In this document: piece after piece, positions 1 through 8,181 of the stretch
Numbering within the stretch: the stretch's first letter is position 1
How the letters are laid out: each line of letters begins with the position of its first letter
Assembly: GCA_016208085.1 (NCBI GenBank)
Contig: JACQYT010000109.1
Coordinates: forward strand, 1 to 64,000
DNA from: Elusimicrobiota bacterium
GTDB taxonomy: Bacteria; Elusimicrobiota; Elusimicrobia; Elusimicrobiales; UBA9959
Direction of reading: 5' to 3'
Length of the DNA stretch: 64,000 bases
Notes under the pieces: model-generated
Told to the model about the DNA's origin: nothing
The model's database searches: none
Seen by the model: only the letters and a program-made list of their open reading frames with translations
Made by a program: the position numbers and the translations under genes

Positions 1-350
1 AGGTTTATCTAAGGGACTCCAGGGGAATTTTTAAAATGTCTCGTGTTGTCACTCTCACGAAAAAGCAAGAACTGATTTTGAGGGCCATAGATAAGAAACT
101 CATCAAGTTGTAATGAGTAAAAATCGCCCGGAATTCAGGTAACTATTACCACGTCTTGCGCACATTAAGAAGACCAGGTTGTTATGGTTGGCGGCTGCGT
201 GGTGCAGACGAATATTTTGACTTTTGAAGTCGATCCCTCCGGCGCCAGAAGAATTTCGCGATCCGATGAGGCGAAGAAGTAATTTTCAGGAGATTTATGA
301 ATTGAATTAAATTATAACATCTACCCCCTAAATTTTATGGCGGGGTTTTT
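1..350. other. Stretch without a supported gene
   Basis: No gene can be supported here. Two short open frames exist: 36-113 (25 codons, Lys-rich) and 184-282 (32 codons). Neither resembles a family I know and neither has a convincing ribosome-binding site, so both are probably chance. The segment lies downstream of the minus-strand ABC ATPase gene and may hold its transcription end, but I see no clear terminator hairpin. Confidence 0.5.
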
Positions 351-1454
351 TCAGGAATTATTGATCCGCTTCTGCGTTTTTTTGTCAAAGACATGCATAT
401 TCCGGTAATTGAAGCCGACGGACACCTTGCTGCCCGGGCTCTGGTTAAAGAACGCCTCCACGGCGGCCAGGATCCGGTTTTCGCCCGCTTTGATGTAGAG
501 GTTTTCTCTGTGGCCCAGCAACTCGCTGACTTCCAGGATGCCCTCTATCTTTTCGGAGCAGTCCTCCCTGACGCCGGGGCCGATGACCACATCGTCGGGC
601 CTGATCCCAAGCGCCGCCTCCCGCCCGGCGTTCCTGGCGGCGTCGGCCAGCAGGAACGGGGGGAGATACAGAGTAAGGGAATCGTTTTTAAAGAACAGCT
701 TTTCGCCTTCCGCCTGCAGCCTGCCGTACAGAAAATTCATGGTCGGGCTGCCGATAAAGCCCGCGACGAAAAGATTAGCGGGCTTGCGGTAGACTTCTAT
801 GGGAGTGCCCACCTGCTGGATGATGCCGTGGTTCATTATAACTATCCTGCCGGCCAGCGTCATGGCCTCCACCTGGTCATGGGTGACATAGATGATAGTG
901 GCGTTCAGCCTTTGATAGAGCTTGGCTATTTCAACGCGCATCTCTTCGCGCAGCTTGGCGTCAAGATTTGAGAGCGGCTCGTCGAAAAGGAAAACCTTCG
1001 GATGCCTGACTATCGCGCGGCCTATGGCCACGCGCTGGCGCTGGCCGCCGGAAAGCTGTTTGGGCATCCGTTTGAGGAGCTTCGTCAGCTGTAGTATGGC
1101 CGCCGCCTCATGCACCCTGGCGGAGATCGCGCCGGATTTGAGCTTCATCAGGCGCAGCGCGAAGCTCATGTTCTCTTCGACGGTCATATGGGGGTAAAGG
1201 GCGTAATCCTGGAAAACCATGGCTATCTGCCGTTTGCTCGGGTGCATGTTGTTGACGAGGACGTTATCTATATAAATCTCGCCGGCCGTTATTTCTTCAA
1301 GGCCGGCAAGCATCCGCAGCAGAGTCGTCTTGCCGCAACCCGAAGGCCCGACTATCACCACGAATTCATGGTCTTTTATCTCCGCGCTCACGCCGTTCAG
1401 GATCATGTTTTCGTTGAATTTTTTCGTGACATGCGAAAATCTGACTTCAGCCAT
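351..1454 (-). CDS. Sugar ABC transporter ATPase, MalK/UgpC/MsmX type
   Basis: This is the ATP-hydrolysing subunit of a carbohydrate importer, acting on the cytoplasmic face with the two permeases just upstream. Walker A (GPSGCGKTT), the ABC signature (LSGGQRQR), Walker B (VFLFDEPLSNLD) and the switch His (YVTHDQ) are all present. About 130 further residues form the C-terminal OB-fold typical of MalK/UgpC proteins. Length (about 367 aa) is normal for the family. I place the start at 1454 (MAEVRFS) because a GGGAG motif precedes it and family homology begins there. An upstream ATG at 1478 would add eight unlikely residues. It is the last gene of the four-gene importer operon read from 5237 downwards. 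The substrate cannot be deduced. Confidence 0.95.
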   Translation of the reverse strand: MAEVRFSHVTKKFNENMILNGVSAEIKDHEFVVIVGPSGCGKTTLLRMLAGLEEITAGEIYIDNVLVNNMHPSKRQIAMVFQDYALYPHMTVEENMSFALRLMKLKSGAISARVHEAAAILQLTKLLKRMPKQLSGGQRQRVAIGRAIVRHPKVFLFDEPLSNLDAKLREEMRVEIAKLYQRLNATIIYVTHDQVEAMTLAGRIVIMNHGIIQQVGTPIEVYRKPANLFVAGFIGSPTMNFLYGRLQAEGEKLFFKNDSLTLYLPPFLLADAARNAGREAALGIRPDDVVIGPGVREDCSEKIEGILEVSELLGHRENLYIKAGENRILAAVEAFFNQSPGSKVSVGFNYRNMHVFDKKTQKRINNS

Positions 1455-1557
1455 ATTATATCTCCCGGAGCAATGCAAAGTGTAAATTGAAAAGTGAAAA
1501 ATCCGGAATTTTGAGATTTATATTTTGCATTTTGCAATTTGACTTTCCCCTAATATC

Positions 1558-2412
1558 CTATCCCTTCACGCTTCCCAGCGTAAGCCCCGAAATAAGCCAT
1601 TTGGACGAATACAGGAACACGATCAGCACCGGCACGGTCACCAGCATGGAGCCGGCGGCGAACATGCCCCATTGCGTTATATACTGGCCCTGCAGCTCAA
1701 AAAGCCCCAGGGTCCAGGTATACTGCCTGGAACTGAAAAGTACGACTCTGGCCACCAGGTATTCGTTCCAGGCCGTGGTGAAATTAAAAAGAAAAGCTAT
1801 GCTCAAAGCGGGGGTGGAAAGCGGGAGGATTATCCGGTAAAAGGCTCCCAGCTGGCTGGTGCCGTCCACCAGGGCCGCCTCTTCAAGCGAGCGGGGGATC
1901 GTGTCGTAATAACCCTTGAGTATCCAGATGCTGAATGGAAGTGAGGACACCGAATAGGCGATTATCATGCCGAGGTAGGTGTTCATCAGGCCGAGCTTCA
2001 TTATCATCAGGAACAGCGGCAGTATCAGCATTCCGGCAGGTATCATTTGCGTGGAGAGGAGAAGTATCAGGCCGGTCTTCTTGCCGGGAAACTTAAACCG
2101 CGAGAACGCGTAGGCGGCGGTGGAGGCGAGGCTTACCCCTATGAAGGAAGTGGCTATTGTAATTATCAGCGAATTCCAGAGCCAGCGCAGGAACAGCGTG
2201 TCTTGTAACAGCCTCAGGTACGCGGCGATTCCGGCCCCTGATGGGATAAGCGACAGGTCGGCGGAGATCACCCTGTCTCCCGGCCTGATAGAGATCGAAA
2301 AAATGCGTAAAAGCGGATAAACGCAGATGACCACGACGGCGATAATGACCGCGTGGATGAGCAGGTATTTAACAAGTTTTTTTCTTCTGTGCCGGATGGT
2401 TTTTTTGTCCAT
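1558..2412 (-). CDS. Sugar ABC transporter permease, MalG/UgpE type
   Basis: This inner-membrane permease subunit has six predicted hydrophobic segments. Its cytoplasmic EAA loop (EAALVDGTSQLGAFYRIILP) docks the ATPase encoded next downstream. Length (284 aa) fits the MalG branch of the family. It is preceded by the MalF-like partner and followed by the ATPase, so the three proteins presumably form one transporter with the binding lipoprotein encoded at 3906-5237. The gap to the upstream permease gene holds repeat DNA. I see no defect in the gene. Confidence 0.93.
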   Translation of the reverse strand: MDKKTIRHRRKKLVKYLLIHAVIIAVVVICVYPLLRIFSISIRPGDRVISADLSLIPSGAGIAAYLRLLQDTLFLRWLWNSLIITIATSFIGVSLASTAAYAFSRFKFPGKKTGLILLLSTQMIPAGMLILPLFLMIMKLGLMNTYLGMIIAYSVSSLPFSIWILKGYYDTIPRSLEEAALVDGTSQLGAFYRIILPLSTPALSIAFLFNFTTAWNEYLVARVVLFSSRQYTWTLGLFELQGQYITQWGMFAAGSMLVTVPVLIVFLYSSKWLISGLTLGSVKG

Positions 2413-2418
2413 AATTGC

Positions 2419-2487
2419 AGCAAGTTGATAAGTGGGGAACGGCAGTTGATAAGTAAGAAAGTTTCGGCACTTATCAACTTGTCAACC
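2419..2487. repeat. Inverted repeat built of TTGATAAGT words
   Basis: Several TTGATAAGT words lie here, first forward and then inverted as ACTTATCAA, and can fold into a hairpin. About 38 bases (2442-2479) occur again at 11428-11466 in the opposite orientation with one difference. The element sits between the two permease genes of the importer. Confidence 0.7.
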
Positions 2488-2490
2488 AAT

Positions 2491-2625
2491 AAAATGTTGT
2501 CCGACAACATTTTATCGTACCCGGCACGGGGTTTTCTTCATCCCCGTGCCGGAGATGAGGGGGAAATTACTTTCCCCCTCAAACTCCCCCTTATCCCAAG
2601 GTTTCCCCGACCAAAGGTCGGGGCA
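2491..2625. repeat. Composite multi-hairpin repeat, copy 1
   Basis: Four successive hairpins are visible. The first is AAAATGTTGTC with its inverse at 2491-2513. The second is CCGGCACGGGG with CCCCGTGCCGG. The third is GAGGGGGAAA with TTTCCCCCTC. The fourth is CCCCGACC with GGTCGGGG. Related copies lie at 12230-12297, 31841-32000 and 40881-41155. This copy overlaps the 3' end of the upstream permease gene and supplies its last roughly 28 codons and stop. Confidence 0.85.
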
Positions 2626-3788
2626 TAGTAGAACACTGAAATAAAGAACAACATCGCGAATATCACTATGGCAAAAGCCGCCGAATAACTGTAGCGGTTG
2701 TAAGTGAAAGCCGCCTTATACAGCGCCGAGACCAGGATATCGGCCTGCTCGGTGCCGCCGGACTGCCCGGTCACCAGGTAGATAACGTTGATGTTGTTGA
2801 ACGTCCAGACCGTGCCCAGCGTCACCGCCGGCATCAGCACCGGCCTGATAAGCGGTAAGGTTATATAGCGCAGTTTTTGGAAATAGGAGGCGCCGTCTAT
2901 ATCGGCGGCGTCGTAATAGGAAGAGGAAATGGATTGTAGGCCGCCGAGTATAACCACCATCATAAAAGGAATACCCAGCCAGATGTTTATCAGCGTGCAG
3001 GTGGCAAGCGGATGATCGCTGAGCCACTGAACGGGACCGAACCCCAGCGCGGCCAGGGCGGGAAAAGCCGCGGCGAGTTTGCCCAGCATGATATTTATGA
3101 AGCCGTACTGCGAGTGGAATTCTCCGCGCATGGCCAGCACGGCTACGACCTGCGGCATAGCCCACGGGATCACCAGAAGCGTGCGGTAAAAGCCTTTGAA
3201 CCTTATTTCGTTATTCAGGAGCAGCGCCAGCGCAAAGCCCCCGGCCACGTGGAAGAACACGTTTGTAAAAGTCCAGAGAAGAGTCCTTAAAAGCAGGGTC
3301 CAGAAAGTTATTTCCGAGAGCGGGGAAGTGGTGAAGACGTTTATATACTGCTGGATGCCGGCGAAAGGCAGCCGGCCGGTATTCTTCCAGGCCATGATGG
3401 TGGTCAGTTTCAGGTCGTGGAAGGAAAGATAGATCTGAAAAACGAACGGATAAACCAGAAGCAGCGCCAGGCCCGTGAAGGCGGGGGCAAGCAGCATATA
3501 CGGGAGGGAGAACCGGCCCTTCACGATATGCTTGAAAAACAGGTTTATAAGGACCTGCGCTATAAAGAACCAGGCCCAGACCCGGCCGAGACCGCCGCCT
3601 TCGACAAGGCCGAGATAGCGGCACAAAAGGACCGCGGCAAGCGGGAAAAAAACCGCCGAGACGGCCATGAACCATTTTTTGCCGTATAATTTGAAGTGAT
3701 AATAGAAATAACCCTCCAGGGCCGCAATGCCGGCAGCCACTATCAGGACGAACCATGCCACTTCGTATATGGAGTAAAGGATATCCAT
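2538..3788 (-). CDS. Sugar ABC transporter permease, MalF/UgpA type
   Basis: This is the second permease of the importer. After about 100 residues with extra membrane segments, the core begins near LPYMLLAPAF and contains the EAA-type loop (YYDAADIDGASYFQKLRYITLP). At 416 aa it is longer than a minimal UgpA (about 290-300), through the N-terminal membrane extension and a repeat-derived tail. From about residue 388 (TFGRGNLG onward) the sequence is encoded by the composite hairpin repeat rather than by family sequence. The original C-terminus was therefore overwritten or extended by a repeat insertion. Function is probably kept because the core is complete. Confidence 0.9.
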   Translation of the reverse strand: MDILYSIYEVAWFVLIVAAGIAALEGYFYYHFKLYGKKWFMAVSAVFFPLAAVLLCRYLGLVEGGGLGRVWAWFFIAQVLINLFFKHIVKGRFSLPYMLLAPAFTGLALLLVYPFVFQIYLSFHDLKLTTIMAWKNTGRLPFAGIQQYINVFTTSPLSEITFWTLLLRTLLWTFTNVFFHVAGGFALALLLNNEIRFKGFYRTLLVIPWAMPQVVAVLAMRGEFHSQYGFINIMLGKLAAAFPALAALGFGPVQWLSDHPLATCTLINIWLGIPFMMVVILGGLQSISSSYYDAADIDGASYFQKLRYITLPLIRPVLMPAVTLGTVWTFNNINVIYLVTGQSGGTEQADILVSALYKAAFTYNRYSYSAAFAIVIFAMLFFISVFYYAPTFGRGNLGIRGSLRGKVISPSSPARG

Positions 3789-3807
3789 AAAAATTAATAT
3801 CGTTTGG

Positions 3808-3907
3808 TTGCCATACGCTTTAAGCCATATGCCATATGCATTTTAGGAGTTTCCTTATAGCTTATGGCATACGGCCTATGGCGAACATAGCGCAAAGCGC
3901 TATGTTC
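3808..3907. repeat. Short-word inverted repeat plus perfect palindrome
   Basis: GCCATATGCCATATGC faces GCTTATGGCATACGG across a short spacer. It is followed by a perfect 11-base-arm palindrome at 3883-3907 (GAACATAGCGC, AAA, inverse). The right arm reaches into the stop codon of the binding-protein gene. It could act as a transcript-processing hairpin between binding protein and permease, which are often made in different amounts; that role is inference. Confidence 0.6.
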
Positions 3908-5237
3908 ATCGGTTCATCTCCGCTATTTTGGAGTCGGCGTTCTGCTGCATCTTGCGCGTGGCGTCTTCTACGCTCAGTTTCTTCGACATGGCCAGGCCCA
4001 GGTAATTACGGGCTGAATCCCAGACCGCGCGCATCTCGGTGGCCATGGACATGGGTTTGCCTTTGGAAATCTCTTCCATGGACACCCGTGAGATTTCCGT
4101 CCCGGTTATTTCCGGGGCTTCTGATGCCTCCCTCAGGGCCGGCAGGCGCTGAAGCTCCTTGAACTGCCGTATCTGGTTTTCCCGGCTGGTATAAAATCGG
4201 AGAAGCCGCTTTATCAGCTCAAGTTTCTCCGGTTTCACGCCGGAGCTGACCATAAAATACTTTCCGCTTACCATCGGCGTTGGATAGAGGCCGGTCTTTG
4301 AGAGTTTCGGTATCAGGGCCAGCCCGAAGTTCTTTTTAAAATGGCTCTGGTAGCCGGACAGCGCCCAGTCGCCGTTTATTATAAAAGCGGTCTTGCCTTC
4401 CTTAAAGAGCGAATCCATGCAGTTATAATCGCATTCCGGCGGCACGTATTTTTTTACGTATTTAAGGTCCAGGTAAAAATTTATGGCTGAGCGCATGGCC
4501 GGGGTGTCCAGGGCGGGGGTTTTGTTGTCAATGGGCCAGCCGCCGAAAGCGCCCAGCCAGGGCGCCAGCCAGAAAGGCTCGCCCAGGTCAAAGGCCAGGC
4601 AGAAATCAAGTTTCTGCCTGGGCGCTTCCCCGGCGCAGAAATTAAAAAGCTCGTCGGTGTCTTTCGGCGGGGATTTGACGAACTTTTTATTATAGAAGAA
4701 CATCAGGTGGTTGCCGTTGGAAACCGGCAGGCCCCAGACCTTGCCGTCCAGGCTGATGGCCTGGATGACGGCCTTATTGTACCTGGAAACGTCTATTAAC
4801 CCGTCCACGGGCCTGATGAAGCCGGAAACGGCGTAAAGCCCGGCCGTATCTGAAGGCCCCAGCAGCAGGTCCGGCGGCACGCCGGCCAGCGACGCCGCCT
4901 GGAACTGCGAGCGCAGATCCTCGGTCTGGTAATGGGTCCTGGTTATCTCCACGCCTGCGTTTTCCGGGAGTTTTTTGAAGGCATCAAGAACGAAATCTAT
5001 ATACGGGGCGACCTGGGCGTCTTCCTGCTCCCACAGAACTATGGAAGCGGCGTCTGACGGAGGCTTCGGCTTTGAGCAGGCGGCAAAACAGAGGCATAGA
5101 GGCACAAAGGCACAAAGGCACAAAGGAAAGGAACTCCTTATAACTTTGCGCCTTAACCTGAAAGTTTTAGTTGGAAATGATTTTTTTCGGCTTCTTTCCT
5201 GACCGGCGATGCGAATTTTATAGGCGTTCATTGGCAA
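3906..5237 (-). CDS. Extracellular solute-binding lipoprotein, family 1 type
   Basis: This binding protein captures substrate for the importer encoded downstream. The mature part shows the usual family 1 pattern (IVLWEQED near the start, then about 380 residues of two-lobe protein). A lipobox (CFAAC) marks it as a lipoprotein. The hydrophobic part of its signal peptide, PLCLCAFV followed by PLCLC, is encoded by the octamer CCTTTGTG in tandem (about 5085-5125). Upstream of that, the reading frame runs through a dispersed repeat (5155-5346), so the first 25 or so residues are doubtful. A TTG codon inside the octamer array with AAGGAG upstream is an alternative start. Function at family level is secure, the start is not. 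Confidence 0.85.
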   Translation of the reverse strand: MPMNAYKIRIAGQERSRKKSFPTKTFRLRRKVIRSSFPLCLCAFVPLCLCFAACSKPKPPSDAASIVLWEQEDAQVAPYIDFVLDAFKKLPENAGVEITRTHYQTEDLRSQFQAASLAGVPPDLLLGPSDTAGLYAVSGFIRPVDGLIDVSRYNKAVIQAISLDGKVWGLPVSNGNHLMFFYNKKFVKSPPKDTDELFNFCAGEAPRQKLDFCLAFDLGEPFWLAPWLGAFGGWPIDNKTPALDTPAMRSAINFYLDLKYVKKYVPPECDYNCMDSLFKEGKTAFIINGDWALSGYQSHFKKNFGLALIPKLSKTGLYPTPMVSGKYFMVSSGVKPEKLELIKRLLRFYTSRENQIRQFKELQRLPALREASEAPEITGTEISRVSMEEISKGKPMSMATEMRAVWDSARNYLGLAMSKKLSVEDATRKMQQNADSKIAEMNR

Positions 5238-5346
5238 AATACCTGGCTATAGTTGTTTGACAGGCGAACGAACACCCGAAAAATGCCTGGATATTTTTAT
5301 TCGTCAAGTTGTCGTTACGAATCGACATTAATTACAATTTTCGGGT
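5155..5346. repeat. CCTGACCGGCGAT dispersed repeat, copy 1
   Basis: This shares CCTGACCGGCGAT, the AGGCGTTYATTGGYAAA block, AAGCGAAC and a terminal CCGAAAAT/ATTTTCGG stem with copies at 10484-10585 and 16508-16655. In this copy the terminal stem encloses a longer loop. It overlaps the proposed 5' end of the binding-protein gene. Confidence 0.75.
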
Positions 5347-5582
5347 TAATCTTTAGAAATATTCGTTATTGCCGCGAGCAGCGCGACAAGCACGGAAAGC
5401 TTCAGCGCCGTCCACCAGGAGATCTTGGCGGCCACATCTCCGGCGGCCACCGCTCCCGGAAATAATTCCGGGATAGTCCACATCCAGAACAGTTTTATAA
5501 GGAAAATACCCAGAACGAAGATCCCCATCACCCAAATCACGATCGCGGGGATGCCCAGCAGCAGTATCTTGCGCAGTTTCAT
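5346..5582 (-). CDS. Small inner-membrane protein
   Basis: I do not recognise a family. The 78 residues begin with a short basic start (MKLRK) and contain two long hydrophobic segments (about residues 7-33 and 56-72) joined by a loop with a Trp-Trp pair. The protein is probably an integral membrane protein with both ends on one side. It stands alone, divergent from the DUF2914 gene at 5675. It could be a membrane-anchored accessory protein, but nothing nearby indicates a partner. Confidence 0.6.
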   Translation of the reverse strand: MKLRKILLLGIPAIVIWVMGIFVLGIFLIKLFWMWTIPELFPGAVAAGDVAAKISWWTALKLSVLVALLAAITNISKD

Positions 5583-5674
5583 TACAAAAATTCTAACAAA
5601 TTAAACTGGCGCGAATAAAGATATTTTAAGTATAATAGTTACAGCGGGAACAGATTGAGGAGGGAAAGAATCGT

Positions 5675-6136
5675 ATGAAAAAACTGTTTATCGCAACGCT
5701 GCTCGCGGCGGTTTCGGGTTATCTCTACGCCCAGACCCCGGCCGCTGAAACCAAGGCGGCCCCGGCTCCGCTCTCCGGAATTAAAGTGGAAAAGATAGTC
5801 ACCGCCTACGGAGTGGAGAAAAAAGAGCCGGTCAACGAAACATCCGCCTTTGATAAAGACACGGCAAAGGTCTACACCTGGACAAAGATCACCGCCGCGA
5901 CCACGCCGGCCAGGATAAAACATGTCTATTATCTTAACGAAAAAAAAGCGGCCGAAGTTGAGCTTCAGATCGGCGGCAGCCCCTGGAGGGTATGGAGCGC
6001 CAAGATCGTCCGCCCCGGCAGCTGGAAAGTGGAAGTCACCGATGAGAACGACGCGGTCCTGTCCACCATAGTATTCACCGTCGCCGATACCGCAAAGGCC
6101 GAAACGCCCACGCAAGCCCCTGCGCCGGGCAAATAA
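5675..6136 (+). CDS. Exported DUF2914-type protein
   Basis: A signal peptide (MKKLFIATLLAAVSGYLYAQ, cleavage probably after YAQ) is followed by an Ala/Pro-rich linker and one small beta-rich domain. The pattern YTWTKI, then PARIKHVYY, then SPWRVWSAK and GSWKVEVTD, fits the DUF2914 family, whose function is unknown. A GGAGGG motif lies nine bases before the ATG. The short Pro/Ala-rich tail is typical of secreted proteins. It ends at a strong hairpin shared with the convergent channel gene. Confidence 0.75.
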   Translation: MKKLFIATLLAAVSGYLYAQTPAAETKAAPAPLSGIKVEKIVTAYGVEKKEPVNETSAFDKDTAKVYTWTKITAATTPARIKHVYYLNEKKAAEVELQIGGSPWRVWSAKIVRPGSWKVEVTDENDAVLSTIVFTVADTAKAETPTQAPAPGK

Positions 6137-6164
6137 CCCGTCCGCGCCTTGAGGCGGACGGGTT
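6135..6164. terminator. Shared hairpin between convergent genes
   Basis: AACCCGTCCGC pairs perfectly with GCGGACGGGTT around a short loop. It lies exactly between two convergent genes and overlaps the stop codon of the minus-strand channel gene. The T-tract is weak, so it may act as a bidirectional end-of-transcript hairpin rather than a textbook terminator. Confidence 0.6.
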
Positions 6165-7167
6165 AACTCAGCCGGCCGCGCAGTTCGGCCACCTGCTCCG
6201 GGGTGCCGAGTACTACGAACACATCGTCTTTTGTAAGTTCCGCGTCGTGAGGGGGGTTTATCTGATAGGAATCGTTTATTGTGTTTTTTAACGCCACCAC
6301 CAGCGCGCCGCCGCTGGCCGCGCGCATCCATTTGCCAAGTTTCCCGCCGGCGGCTTTCTCGCCCGCCGGCACGTCCTCAAACCGGTAATTTTCACCTGTC
6401 GAGCCGCGCATCATCCGGTCAAGGAACTGGGCCGTGCTTGGGCGGATCATCTCGGAAGCCATCCTGAGTCCCCCGATATGGAAAGGGCTGATGACTATAT
6501 CGGCGCCGCTTCTTAAAAGTTTTTCGCGCATAGCGGGCTCGCTCTCCCGCTGCAGGGTGATGATCCTTAAGGCGGGATTGAGGCCCCTGGCCGAGATCGC
6601 GATGAAAGCGTTATCCTTGTCGTTCTTAAGGGTGCAGAAAACGCCTCTGGCGCTCTTTATATTGCATTTAAGCAGCGTCTCGTCTACGGAGGCGTCTCCG
6701 GTCACGACGCAATATCCCGTCTCCAGGTATTTTTTTAGCTCCTCTTCTTTGAGCACTATCAGGATAAAGTCGCGCCGCGTCTTAGTGAGTTCTTCGCAGA
6801 CGCTTAAGCCCGTATGCGTCGCCCCGCAGACCAGATAATGGTCTTTCATATGTTCAATTTTATGTTCCATCTTTATTCTCCTGAAAACGTCCTTCAGTTC
6901 GCCTTCAATAAGAAGGGCGGTGATGCTTGAAAAGATATAGGTCATCGCGCCTATGCCGCCCAGGATCAGGAAGACCGTAAAAACCCGGCCCGGGTAGGTC
7001 AGGGGGTTGGTTTCGCCGTAGCCGACGGTGGCCAGCGTTATGACCGTCATATACAGGCTGTCAAAAAAATTCCAGCCCTCAATGACCATATAACCGGCCA
7101 CACCCGTCGTGAAAAGCGCCAGCAGCACGGTCAGCGTAAAAAACAGGCGATTTTTTATATCTTTCAT
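6163..7167 (-). CDS. Potassium channel with TrkA-N/RCK regulatory domain
   Basis: Two membrane helices flank a pore loop with the selectivity filter TVGYGE (about residues 47-52). A cytoplasmic RCK domain follows: a Rossmann fold starting YLVCGATHTG, where the usual GxGxxG is partly changed. A C-terminal TrkA-C part ends with FVVLGTPEQVAEL. This layout is that of Kch/MthK-type ligand-gated K+ channels. At 334 aa it is of family length. It is a single-gene unit facing the DUF2914 gene. The ligand (nucleotide or Ca2+) cannot be told from sequence. Confidence 0.93.
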   Translation of the reverse strand: MKDIKNRLFFTLTVLLALFTTGVAGYMVIEGWNFFDSLYMTVITLATVGYGETNPLTYPGRVFTVFLILGGIGAMTYIFSSITALLIEGELKDVFRRIKMEHKIEHMKDHYLVCGATHTGLSVCEELTKTRRDFILIVLKEEELKKYLETGYCVVTGDASVDETLLKCNIKSARGVFCTLKNDKDNAFIAISARGLNPALRIITLQRESEPAMREKLLRSGADIVISPFHIGGLRMASEMIRPSTAQFLDRMMRGSTGENYRFEDVPAGEKAAGGKLGKWMRAASGGALVVALKNTINDSYQINPPHDAELTKDDVFVVLGTPEQVAELRGRLS

Positions 7168-7260
7168 AATTTTACAACCGCCTTTATTTTACAAAAATTC
7201 AGCCGCCTTGTGGATTTTTGATTAAAAATTTTAACCGCAGAAATTGTATTATATCCTTTA

Positions 7261-7420
7261 GGGCTCGTTAGGAAATAAATGAACGAATTTTGGGCGCTGA
7301 GGCGCCCGACTGGCAAGGCGCGAGGAGCGAGCATACTCGTAGAGTATGTAAGCGACGAGCAACGCAGACAGACGGGATGCATCAGCGTCCAAAAACGGTC
7401 AGTTATTTTTTAACGAGCCC
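7261..7420. mobile_element. 160-bp inverted-repeat element (MITE-like)
   Basis: Perfect 10-base terminal repeats, GGGCTCGTTA and TAACGAGCCC, bound a 160-base segment with internal dyads (GAGCGAGCATACTC and GAGTATG; TTGGGCGCTGA and TCAGCGTCCAA). The left end resembles the elements at 32054 and 45003 (CCGTTAAGAAATAACTGA). It encodes no transposase, so it would have to be moved by an enzyme encoded elsewhere. It fills most of the gap 7168-7458. Confidence 0.8.
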
Positions 7421-7458
7421 TTAACGCGCGTATCCGGCAAAAACAGGAGGAATAAAAT

Positions 7459-7986
7459 ATGCTGCAAGGCCGCTGGGAAGAGGAGATACAGCACGCGGTT
7501 CTGAGCGATTATTTTGCTGGGGCGGAAAAAATCCCCCGGAACAAAATCCATCGCGAGTTTTTAATTGAAGTAAAAGAATTAGACCAAGGCAAGATAAAGG
7601 TGAAAATTTCCGCCGATTTTATCATAGACCGCGGGGACTATTATGAACTGATAGAGCGTAAGGGTTGGAATCATCCTGCTGTTAACATCGGCCCTGCGCT
7701 GGGGCAGGCCCTGGTTTACAGACAGCTGATGGAAATGAACAAAAATTATCCGGCCGGCGGGGAAAAACCCGTAAAATTGGGGTTATGTTTTGTTGATGGA
7801 TTCAAAAACGAATATGGCCGGTGGATGAATGCGCATGATGAGTTATTGGCCGCTCTGGCAAAATCAATCAAACAGGAGCTCAGGGTCTATCTGGTAAAAC
7901 CCAGGGAGGCGGAATTTGCCGAGGAAAAATACTGGTTTAACAGCGCGAATTATTGCGTGGACCCGCAAGTGAAAGTTTTTAAATAA
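7459..7986 (+). CDS. Orphan protein, weak nuclease-fold resemblance
   Basis: I do not recognise the family. The 175-residue protein is soluble, with no signal or membrane segment. Around residues 51-90 a run reading FIIDRGDYYELIERKG, then GPALGQALVYRQLM, recalls the D...ExK plus helix arrangement of PD-(D/E)XK nucleases, but this is only a visual resemblance. A GGAGG motif lies nine bases before the ATG. The gene is framed by two unrelated inverted-repeat elements (7261-7420 and 7986-8151), and the second begins at the last base of its stop codon. It may have arrived with them. Confidence 0.6.
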   Translation: MLQGRWEEEIQHAVLSDYFAGAEKIPRNKIHREFLIEVKELDQGKIKVKISADFIIDRGDYYELIERKGWNHPAVNIGPALGQALVYRQLMEMNKNYPAGGEKPVKLGLCFVDGFKNEYGRWMNAHDELLAALAKSIKQELRVYLVKPREAEFAEEKYWFNSANYCVDPQVKVFK

Positions 7987-8151
7987 GAGCCTATCCGTAA
8001 TTAGGCTTTCATGGCGAAACTGACGATTTTGAAGCCGAGCCGAAGCGACGCGAAACGAGCAGGCTCGACGAGGGCCTGTAAGTTAAGCGGCGCAAAGGCG
8101 CAGGCCAAAAGCGGCAGTTGCAGCCGAAATCGCTAATTGCGGATAGGCTCT
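7986..8151. mobile_element. 166-bp inverted-repeat element (MITE-like)
   Basis: Terminal repeats AGAGCCTATCCGTAATTAG and CTAATTGCGGATAGGCTCT match at 18 of 19 positions. The interior has CGACGCGAAACGAGCAGG and a GGCCTGTAAG motif but no gene. It begins at the last base of the preceding stop codon and ends 30 bases before the pseudopilin-like gene. Confidence 0.85.
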
Positions 8152-8181
8152 AAGCCGCCCGGCGGTCTTTTCTCAAAGTCC

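Noticed and set aside
36-113. Small frame at the window start (25 codons, MSRVVTLTKK)
   Set aside because: No ribosome-binding site or family resemblance; too short to separate from chance.
184-282. Small frame of 32 codons (VVQTNILTFEV...)
   Set aside because: A stop lies just upstream, there is no good start signal and no recognised family. It could be a gene remnant but this cannot be shown.
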